A DNA stretch of 37,611 nucleotides from Actinomycetes bacterium. Lineage in GTDB: Bacteria > Actinomycetota > Acidimicrobiia > Acidimicrobiales > Microtrichaceae. The position numbers were made by a program, and so were the translations under genes. Below are positions 15,138 to 21,634 of the stretch, piece by piece; positions within the stretch are counted from its first letter, which is position 1, and each line of letters starts with the position of its first letter. A model generated the notes under the pieces. That model worked only from the letters and a program-made list of their open reading frames with translations, searched no databases and was not told the origin of the DNA. Location of the stretch: assembly GCA_023434535.1 (NCBI GenBank), contig JAEYSR010000276.1:1-37611 (forward strand), read 5' to 3'.

Positions 15138-16711
15138 CGTCGCTGCCACGTCGTCCTCACCCCGCTCGCCATGAACGTGCCGGCACCGACCAGCAGGAAC
15201 CCCAGGAGGAGGTAGGTGACCACCTCGCCCAGAGGAGGGCCCGTGCCCGACTTCTTGCGGGCCGTCGCACCGACCTTGTCGGCCAGGTCCGCGACCTCGT
15301 CCTCGGACAGCTGCAGGTCGTAGCCCTGGTCCGTCACCGCGGCGGCGTCACCCGCGGCAGCCGCTGCCGGGTCGACCGCAGCGGCGTCGGTCCCGGCACC
15401 TCCCGCTCCGCCTGCCCCAGCAGCGGCACCTCCCCCCTTCGCTCCGCCGCCGCCGGGAAGAGCGGACGCGGCCGGGCCACCCAGGACCTGCGGCGGCGGC
15501 GGCGCCCCGGCCAGGTCGGTCGGTCGGGGGCCGGCGCCGGGGATCTGGGAGATCTTGTCCAGCGCCAGGTTCACCAGCACCGACGACAGCCGCGAGTACA
15601 GCAGGGGCTCGGCCCGCTCCTGGCCCTTGGTCACGGCGTAGTAGAGGAACGTGGCGAGCACGGCGCCCTTGGCGGGGTCGAAGCCCGCGGTCTGGGCGAT
15701 CGTGTACGAGTACGTCGACGGGAAGTACGCCCGGGGGTCGGGACCGTCGTAGCGCAGCAGGAACGTGCCGTTGGGCTGCGGGATGGCGTAGCCGAGCGCG
15801 ACGGTCGAGTTGGCCGGCAGCGGAGGGGCGAACACGCCGGCACCGTTGCGGACCTTGGCGACGGGCAGCCCCAGCTTCACCGAGTAGCCGGCCTCCAGGT
15901 ACGAGATCGTGGAGCGGCCGGCGGTCGGCGAGGAAACGACCGACGCGACGCCGTCCGAGGCGAAGCCCGACTTGAGACCGCCGAGCTTGGGCCACGACGA
16001 CGTGGGCCGGCCGGCCATGAACTCGTCGTCGGCCGAGGTGGCCGTGGCCTGGACGCGACCGATGAAGGCCCGCCAGACGTTCGGCGCCGTGGCGATGCAG
16101 TACTCGGACAGCACGTAGCTCGTGCCGGAGCTGTCCTCCCGGATGACCGGGCCGACCTTCTCGGCCGGAAGAGGGATGCCGGGGTTGGTGGCCACGACCT
16201 GCGGGTCGTTCCAGAACATGTCCGGCTCGGTGAACATGCGGCACACCGTCTCCTGCGTGAGCTTGAGGTCGGTGATGCGCTGACCGTTGCTGCCGATCAG
16301 GTTGAACATGAACCCGACCGCACCGGCGGACACGGGCACGTACACGAAGCTCTTGCGGGGGGTGGCGTTGAGCGCGGGGATCTCGTACGGCGGGAAGGGG
16401 ATGTCGCTCTGGCCGAAGTCCACGAGACCGAGCCGGAACTGGTCCCGGCCGTAGGTGGACCCGGCGGCGTTGTAGTCGATCGACAGGTTGTACGGCGGTC
16501 GTGCGATGTCGGCGCGCCACTGGTTGATCTCGAGCGCCGGGAACGACGCGCCGGCGCCGCGCACGGTCGGACGGGCCTGCGCCCGTGGCGCGGGTGCGGC
16601 GTCGGCGTGGTCCGACGACCCGGCGTAACCGGTGACCGCCACCGCGGCGACGAGCGCCGCTGCGACAGCGAGGCGGACCCGACCCGGCACGCCGGAGCGG
16701 CTCGAGGTCAC
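15134..16711 (-). CDS. pstS: Membrane-anchored PstS phosphate-binding protein
   Basis: 525 aa from GTG at 16711, which overlaps the pstB stop (GTGA). After a signal peptide (RLAVAAALVAAVAVTGYAG) comes VRGAGASFPALEINQW, the PstS GAGA/SFP signature, then SIDYNAAGSTYGRDQF (GS motif), VDFGQSDIPF, and VIREDSSGTSYVLSEY (SGT phosphate-contact motif). Residues about 420-490 are a Gly/Ala/Pro linker, followed by an acidic segment and a C-terminal helix (GEVVTYLLLGFLLVGAGTFM) with a basic tail. PstS proteins are usually lipoproteins or soluble; anchoring by a C-terminal helix on a long linker is unusual. It lies after pstB rather than first in the operon. It would deliver phosphate to PstC/PstA. Confidence 0.88.
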   Translation of the reverse strand: MTSSRSGVPGRVRLAVAAALVAAVAVTGYAGSSDHADAAPAPRAQARPTVRGAGASFPALEINQWRADIARPPYNLSIDYNAAGSTYGRDQFRLGLVDFGQSDIPFPPYEIPALNATPRKSFVYVPVSAGAVGFMFNLIGSNGQRITDLKLTQETVCRMFTEPDMFWNDPQVVATNPGIPLPAEKVGPVIREDSSGTSYVLSEYCIATAPNVWRAFIGRVQATATSADDEFMAGRPTSSWPKLGGLKSGFASDGVASVVSSPTAGRSTISYLEAGYSVKLGLPVAKVRNGAGVFAPPLPANSTVALGYAIPQPNGTFLLRYDGPDPRAYFPSTYSYTIAQTAGFDPAKGAVLATFLYYAVTKGQERAEPLLYSRLSSVLVNLALDKISQIPGAGPRPTDLAGAPPPPQVLGGPAASALPGGGGAKGGGAAAGAGGAGGAGTDAAAVDPAAAAAGDAAAVTDQGYDLQLSEDEVADLADKVGATARKKSGTGPPLGEVVTYLLLGFLLVGAGTFMASGVRTTWQRR

Positions 16712-17799
16712 CCGAACCGCCCGGAGACGTAGTCGAGGGTCCGCGGATCCGACGGGTTGCTGAACATCCGGCCCGTGGGACCGTGCTCGACGATCCGTCC
16801 CGGCTGGTTCAGCTCCTCGACCAGGAAGAAGGCGCACTGGTCGCTCACCCGCTGCGCCTGCTGCATGTTGTGGGTCACGATCACGATCGTGATGTCGTGG
16901 CACAGCTCGCGGATGGTCTCCTCGATCACGCCGGTGGAGATCGGGTCCAGAGCGGAGCAGGGCTCGTCCATCAGGAGCACGTCGGGGTGCACGGCGAGGG
17001 AGCGGGCGATGCACAGGCGCTGCTGCTGGCCCCCCGACAGGGACATGCCACCTTCATCGAGGCGGTCCTTGACCTCGGCCCACAGACCGCCTCGGCGCAG
17101 GCAGGTCTCGACGAGCTCGTCGTGGTCGTGGTGCTGGGTCCCCGAGAGCTTCAGCCCGGCGAGCACGTTCTCCCGGATGGACATGGCCGGGAACGGGTTC
17201 GGCTTCTGGAAGACCATCCCGACGCGCAGTCGCACCTCGGTGGGGCTCATCTCCTCGGAGTAGATGTCGACGCCGTCCAGCATGATCTGCCCTGCGATCG
17301 CCGCTCCCGGGACCAGCTCGTGCATCCGGTTCAGCGCACGGAGGAACGTGGACTTGCCGCAGCCGGACGGACCGATCAGAGCGGTCACCTCGCCGGGCTC
17401 CATGCTCAGCGTGCAGCCCTCGAGGACCTTGCGCTTGCCGAACCAGCTCGTGACCGAGATCGCGTCCATCCGCGACGCTGCGCCGGGAGCCTGTGCGGTC
17501 GCAGGGGCCGGAGCGGTCGGGGCCTGCGGCGTCGGAGCCTGTGGCATCGGAGCCTGTGGCGTCGGGGCCTCCTGGGCCACGGGGCCGGGCACTGCCGACG
17601 GCGGCAGGGACGGGGCGACGGACGGGGCGACGGTCAGGTCGATGGTCGGGGTCGGCACCGGTTCGACGGGCGGTGCCGGGGCCGGTGCCGATGCGGGAGC
17701 GGCGTCGGGGGTCGGCGCCGGCGGGACGGGTCCCGAGTACGGCGGGGGCACCATCGGGTGGGCGGTCGCGCCGAACGGGCCGGCGGTCAGGTCGGTCAT
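16708..17799 (-). CDS. pstB: Phosphate ABC transporter ATP-binding protein with long Pro/Ala N-terminal extension
   Basis: 363 aa; typical PstB is about 250-260. The ATPase begins near residue 111 (MDAISVTSWFGKRKVL) and is complete: Walker A GPSGCGKST (143-151), Q-loop VFQKPNPFP, signature LSGGQQQRLCIARSL, Walker B VLLMDEPCSALDP, H-loop VTHNM. NPFP after the Q-loop and EELNQPGRIVEHGPT are PstB hallmarks. Residues 1-110 are Pro/Ala-rich with repeated PQAPTPQAPMPQAPT-type units. An internal start at Met111 is possible, but the first ATG forms an ATGA overlap with the pstA stop, as at every junction in this operon, so the extension is probably translated. It powers high-affinity phosphate uptake. 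Confidence 0.95.
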   Translation of the reverse strand: MTDLTAGPFGATAHPMVPPPYSGPVPPAPTPDAAPASAPAPAPPVEPVPTPTIDLTVAPSVAPSLPPSAVPGPVAQEAPTPQAPMPQAPTPQAPTAPAPATAQAPGAASRMDAISVTSWFGKRKVLEGCTLSMEPGEVTALIGPSGCGKSTFLRALNRMHELVPGAAIAGQIMLDGVDIYSEEMSPTEVRLRVGMVFQKPNPFPAMSIRENVLAGLKLSGTQHHDHDELVETCLRRGGLWAEVKDRLDEGGMSLSGGQQQRLCIARSLAVHPDVLLMDEPCSALDPISTGVIEETIRELCHDITIVIVTHNMQQAQRVSDQCAFFLVEELNQPGRIVEHGPTGRMFSNPSDPRTLDYVSGRFG

Positions 17800-19040
17800 C
17801 GTCGGATCCCTCGCTTGCGGTCGCCGCGTCCGCCGATCCAGCGGGCGGCGGTGAACAGTCCGAGCACCATCATCAGGAGCACCACGGCACCCGACCACGC
17901 CCGTCCCAGCTGGGCCTCGTTGCCCTGGCTCTTGGTGAGCAGCTGGTAGACGAAGAGCGGGAGGTCGGCCTGGACGCCGGAGAACGGGTTGAGGTTGGTG
18001 ATGTTGGAGCCCTGGGCGGTGAGCAGCACCGGAGCCGTCTCGCCGATCGCCCGCGCGATTCCCAGGATCGATGCCGTGATCAGACCGGCCCGGGCGGTGG
18101 GGAGCACGATGCGAACGACCGTCCTCCACTGCGGTGCCCCCAGAGCGAGCGCGGACTCGCGGAGGCCGTCGTCGACGGTGCGCAGCATCTCCTCCGCGGT
18201 TCGGGTGATGATCGGGATCATGAGCACGGCGAGAGCCATGCCGGCCGCGAACCCCGAGTAGCCCCAGCCGAGGGAGAACCCCTCGGGCATGACGATGATC
18301 GTGTAGATGAGGAGACCGGCCACGATCGACGGCAGGCCGCTCATGGCGTCGACGACGAAGCGGATGACCGGCGACATGCGTCCCTTGACCTCGTTGAGGT
18401 ACACCGCGGTCATCAGGCCGATCGGGATCGAGATCACGGAGGCGATCGCGATCTGCTGGATCGTCCCGATGATCGCGTGGAGCGCTCCTCCTCCGGGGTC
18501 CAGAGGTCCGACGTCGGACATGTCGTTGGTGAAGAACTCCGGGCCCAGGCCGGGGATGCCCTTGATCGCGACGAACGCCACCATCCACGCCAGGAGCGCG
18601 ACCGCTCCCACACCCGCGAGCCAGACCAGGGTGGTGACCAGGCGGTCCGTGGCCACGACCGGGCTCGACGTGTCCCGGGCCATCAGCCACGTGCAGAGCA
18701 GGAACCAGAGGATCGCCCAGATCGCGAACGTCAGCGGATGGCGCCAGTCCATGACGAGGCACAGCAGGCCCGCCGCCGAGCAGCCGGCCGCCGCGCTCAC
18801 CAGGAGCTGGTTGCGGTCCCGGCGGGACATGCGCGCCGGGTTGGTCGGCTGCTGCTCGACCTCGCCACCGAACGGGACGGGAGGGTCGAAGCGCGTGTCG
18901 AAGCCGGCCGGTCCGGTCGGAGGAATGAGGTCGCCCCCGACGTGGCCGAGGTCCGGGTCGTCGTAGCCCGAGCGGTCGAACCCGGAGCGGTCGAACCCGG
19001 CCGCGGTGTCCAGGCCCGGGCTCTCGTCGAGCGTCGTCAT
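17796..19040 (-). CDS. pstA: Phosphate ABC transporter permease PstA with extended N-terminus
   Basis: 414 aa from ATG at 19040 (ATGA overlap with the pstC stop); usual PstA is about 280-300. The first 68 residues are hydrophilic, with a short FDRSGFDRSGYDD repeat; then come two extra membrane helices (about 75-115) before the standard permease core. The core has HAIIGTIQQIAIASVISIP, GLPSIVAGLLIY, ALMLPI-like segment LMIPIITRTAEEML, and ALALGAPQWRTVVRIVLPTA, the EAA loop that docks with PstB. It pairs with PstC to form the channel. The extra N-terminal part has no recognised domain. Confidence 0.93.
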   Translation of the reverse strand: MTTLDESPGLDTAAGFDRSGFDRSGYDDPDLGHVGGDLIPPTGPAGFDTRFDPPVPFGGEVEQQPTNPARMSRRDRNQLLVSAAAGCSAAGLLCLVMDWRHPLTFAIWAILWFLLCTWLMARDTSSPVVATDRLVTTLVWLAGVGAVALLAWMVAFVAIKGIPGLGPEFFTNDMSDVGPLDPGGGALHAIIGTIQQIAIASVISIPIGLMTAVYLNEVKGRMSPVIRFVVDAMSGLPSIVAGLLIYTIIVMPEGFSLGWGYSGFAAGMALAVLMIPIITRTAEEMLRTVDDGLRESALALGAPQWRTVVRIVLPTARAGLITASILGIARAIGETAPVLLTAQGSNITNLNPFSGVQADLPLFVYQLLTKSQGNEAQLGRAWSGAVVLLMMVLGLFTAARWIGGRGDRKRGIRR

Positions 19041-20068
19041 CCGACCACCCGGGAACGAGCGACGATCCGTCGAGCGGCCAGGTTGACGACCAGCGTCAGC
19101 AGGAACAGCGCGAAACCGGCGGCGATCAGACCGGAGATCTCCAGCCCGTCGGCCTCGGCGAACTTCACGGCGATGAGGCCTGCGATCGAGCCGCCGCCCT
19201 CCTCCAGGACGAAGGGGTTCGGCTCGTAGACGAGGGCGATGATCAGGGCGACCGCGATCGTCTCGCCGAGAGCCCGACCGAAGCCGAGCAGCACCGAGCC
19301 CACGATCCCGCCCTTGCCGAACGGGATGATGACGTCGCGGATCATCCCCCACCGACTCCCGCCGAGAGCGAACGCTCCCTCGCAGAGACCTCGGGGGCAC
19401 TGCGCCATCACGTCGCGCGACACCGAGGTGATGATCGGCACGATCATGATCGCCACGACCATCCCGACGATGAAGCTGGACCTCGACAGGGAGGCACCCT
19501 CTTCGGACAGGCGGAAGAACGGAAGGGCGTCGAGGTGCTGGTTCAGCCACTTCGCGACGCCGACCAGCGGGCCCTGCAGCGCGAAGAAGCCCCACATGCC
19601 GAAGATCAGGCTGGGCATGGCGGCCAGGAGGTCGACCGAGCCGACCAGGACCTTGCGAGCCCGGTGCGGCGCGTACTCGTTGATGAACAGGGCCAGGCCG
19701 ATCGCGGCGGGCACCGCGACGACGAGGGCGATGACGGCGATGATCACGGTGCCGACGAGCAGGCCGAACACCCCGTAGTGGTCGTCGGCCGGTGACCACT
19801 CGCTCGTGGTGAAGAAGTCCTTGATGCCGGTGCTCGACACGGCGGGGACGGACTTGGCGAACAGGAACACCGTCGTGCTGACGATGATGACCAGGCTGAC
19901 CGCGGCTGCCGCGGTGCAGATCCCCCGGAACGTGCGGTCCCCCCTCGTGAACGTCGGCGTCAGGACGCGCGGGCGATCAGCGTCGGATGGTCCACCGGAC
20001 GGGACCGGCTGACCCGTGGGGAAGGACCCACCTCCCGGGAAGGACGCTGGGTCCTGGACGACGGCCAC
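19037..20068 (-). CDS. pstC: Phosphate ABC transporter permease PstC
   Basis: 343 aa, six predicted helices after a 45-residue Gly/Pro-rich start. PstC-type features: FGLLVGTVIIAVIALVVAVP, ALFINEYAP, LLAAMPSLIFGMWGFF, IVPIITSVSRDVM, and GGSRWGMIRDVIIPFGKGG (EAA loop), then GRALGETIAVALI. It opens the six-gene operon pstC-pstA-pstB-pstS-pstS2-pseudosortase; no phoU gene is present in it. GTG at 20068 was chosen, with CAACGT 6 nt upstream and a four-unit PHO-box-like array 17 nt upstream, so it is probably induced by phosphate starvation from a leaderless promoter. Confidence 0.95.
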   Translation of the reverse strand: MAVVQDPASFPGGGSFPTGQPVPSGGPSDADRPRVLTPTFTRGDRTFRGICTAAAAVSLVIIVSTTVFLFAKSVPAVSSTGIKDFFTTSEWSPADDHYGVFGLLVGTVIIAVIALVVAVPAAIGLALFINEYAPHRARKVLVGSVDLLAAMPSLIFGMWGFFALQGPLVGVAKWLNQHLDALPFFRLSEEGASLSRSSFIVGMVVAIMIVPIITSVSRDVMAQCPRGLCEGAFALGGSRWGMIRDVIIPFGKGGIVGSVLLGFGRALGETIAVALIIALVYEPNPFVLEEGGGSIAGLIAVKFAEADGLEISGLIAAGFALFLLTLVVNLAARRIVARSRVVG

Positions 20069-20129
20069 GGCGCCACGTTGGCGGAGCCAGTTGAACCGCG
20101 AACGTGGGGACGCTGAACCGCGGGTGAAC
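20069..20129 (-). promoter_or_regulatory. pst operon promoter with four-unit PHO-box array
   Basis: On the minus strand, 11-bp units lie head to tail at 20119-20129 (begins GTTCACCC), 20108-20118 (GTTCAGCG), 20097-20107 (degenerate) and 20086-20096 (GTTCAACTGG). Streptomyces PhoP binds such 11-bp direct repeats of GTTCACC type. The last unit ends 17 nt before the GTG; CAACGT sits 6 nt before it as the -10. The 28705 gene has the same layout and spacing. Confidence 0.8.
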
Positions 20130-20177
20130 GGCGGGCAATATCTTCGGTGCTCGCCTCAGGTCACCACCAGAACGCGC

Positions 20178-20225
20178 AACTGGCGGTCACGTCCCCGGCC
20201 AGGGCCGGGAACGTGACCGCCAGTT
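20178..20225. terminator. Long hairpin after mdh
   Basis: AACTGGCGGTCACGT (20178-20192) and its exact complement (20211-20225) are 15-bp arms, extended by CCCGGCC/GGCCGGG after one mismatch, giving about 23 paired positions. It starts 19 nt past the mdh stop on the minus strand and separates mdh from the pst promoter. Confidence 0.75.
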
Positions 20226-20244
20226 CGGTCGGAGCGTCAGGACG

Positions 20245-21234
20245 TCAGATCAGGCCGAGCTCGGCGACGGCGTCGCGCTCCTCCTGGAGCTCGGCGGCCG
20301 AGGCGTCGATCTTGGCCCGGGAGAAGTCGTCGATCTCGAGCCCCTGGACGATCGAGTACTCGCCGTCCGAGCAGGTGCACGGGAAGCTCGAGATGATCCC
20401 CTCGGGCACGCCGTACGAGCCGTCCGACGGGATGCCCATCGACACCCAGTCGCCCTCGGGCGTGCCGAGGTGCCAGCTGCGGACGTGGTCGATCGCCGCG
20501 TTGGCCGCCGAGGCGGCCGAGCTGGCGCCGCGGGCGTCGATGATCGCCGCCCCGCGCTTGGCCACCGTCGGGATGAAGTCGTCCTCGATCCACGCCTGGT
20601 CGCCGACGGCCTCGGCCGCGTTGCGGCCGCCGACCTCGCAGTGGAAGAGGTCGGGGTACTGGGTGGTCGAGTGGTTGCCCCAGATCGTCATCTTCGTGAC
20701 GTCGGCCACCGGGGCGTCGAGCTTGCCGGCGATCTGCGCCATGGCCCGGTTGTGGTCCAGGCGGGTCATCGCCGTGAAGCGACCCGGATCGAGGTCGGCC
20801 GCGTTGCTCATGGCGATGAGCGCGTTGGTGTTCGCCGGGTTGCCGACGACGAGGACCTTCACGTCCTTCTTCGCGGAGCGGCTCAGCGCCTCGCCCTGCG
20901 GCTTGAAGATCCCGCCGTTGGCGGACAGCAGGTCCGAGCGCTCCATGCCGGCCTTGCGGGGCATCGCTCCGACGAGCAGCGCCACGCCGGCGTCGCCGAA
21001 GGCCACGTCCGGGTCGTCGGTCTCGACCATGTCGACCAGCAGCGGGAAGGCGCAGTCCTCGAGCTCCATGGCCACTCCGTGCAGGGCACCGAGGGCGGGC
21101 GTGATCTCGAGCATCTGGAGGATCACGGGCTGGTCCGGGCCCAGCATGGCGCCGCTGGCGATGCGGAAGAGCAGCGAATAGCCGATCTGGCCAGCTGCTC
21201 CGGTGACGGCGACGCGGATGGGCTCGTTGGCCAC
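20245..21234 (-). CDS. mdh: Malate dehydrogenase
   Basis: 329 aa, the usual length of actinobacterial/cytosolic-type MDH. It begins with a Rossmann fold, VTGAAGQIGYSLLFRI (NAD binding), then VGAMPRKAGMERSDLL (mobile loop with substrate-binding Arg93 and Arg99), GNPANTNA, TRLDHNRA (Asp160, Arg163) and WGNHSTTQYPD (catalytic His188). It oxidises malate to oxaloacetate with NAD in the TCA cycle. GTG at 21234 has GGGAGG 6 nt upstream, a conventional leadered start unlike many neighbours. It is monocistronic: own promoter upstream and a long hairpin after the stop. Confidence 0.96.
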   Translation of the reverse strand: MANEPIRVAVTGAAGQIGYSLLFRIASGAMLGPDQPVILQMLEITPALGALHGVAMELEDCAFPLLVDMVETDDPDVAFGDAGVALLVGAMPRKAGMERSDLLSANGGIFKPQGEALSRSAKKDVKVLVVGNPANTNALIAMSNAADLDPGRFTAMTRLDHNRAMAQIAGKLDAPVADVTKMTIWGNHSTTQYPDLFHCEVGGRNAAEAVGDQAWIEDDFIPTVAKRGAAIIDARGASSAASAANAAIDHVRSWHLGTPEGDWVSMGIPSDGSYGVPEGIISSFPCTCSDGEYSIVQGLEIDDFSRAKIDASAAELQEERDAVAELGLI

Positions 21235-21319
21235 AGGGATCCTCCCGGTTGTTGGGTTCTCACCGGCCGTGCCGGCGACGCCCGGATCTCACGCGTCCGG
21301 GTCTGAGGGGTACGTCCGC

Positions 21320-21349
21320 ACGTTAGGACCGCCTTCCGGGCAGGTCGAA
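21320..21349 (-). promoter_or_regulatory. mdh promoter
   Basis: Minus strand: -35 TTCGAC (21344-21349), 18-nt spacer, -10 TAACGT (21320-21325). The leader to the GTG would be about 80 nt and ends with a good ribosome binding site. It sits in the gap between the 63-aa membrane-protein gene and mdh. Confidence 0.6.
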
Positions 21350-21363
21350 ACGCGCCGGACCGA

Positions 21364-21555
21364 TCAGACGTGGAGGCGCTTGTGCGTCGCGAGCTCGTAG
21401 GCGCTGCAGAAGGCGACGAACAGCCAGCACCCGAGACCGATCCACACCCAGGCGGATGCATCGCCGTTGGCGAGGTCCACGACGTTCACCACGGTCAGGC
21501 CCACGGCCATCACGAGCACCACGATGTTCAGACGGCGGCGGGTCGAGTCGCTCAT
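21364..21555 (-). CDS. Small two-helix membrane protein
   Basis: 63 aa. Two hydrophobic segments, NIVVLVMAVGLTVVNVVDL and VWIGLGCWLFVAFCSAYEL, joined by a short hydrophilic loop, with a basic N-terminus (STRRR) and basic tail (ATHKRLHV). No family recognised. ATG at 21555 was chosen over a longer reading because TACCGT lies exactly 6 nt upstream, as in other leaderless genes here. Function unknown. Confidence 0.65.
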   Translation of the reverse strand: MSDSTRRRLNIVVLVMAVGLTVVNVVDLANGDASAWVWIGLGCWLFVAFCSAYELATHKRLHV

Positions 21556-21561
21556 GGTTCG

Positions 21562-21567
21562 ACGGTA
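21562..21567 (-). promoter_or_regulatory. -10 element TACCGT, leaderless type
   Basis: TACCGT on the minus strand ends 6 nt before the ATG at 21555. No ribosome binding site lies between them. Confidence 0.55.
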
Positions 21568-21634
21568 CCCACGGCCGGCCGAAAAGCGGTCGGGCACGAT
21601 CGGCGACCGCCGATCGAGGTGAGGTCGGGAGTCG

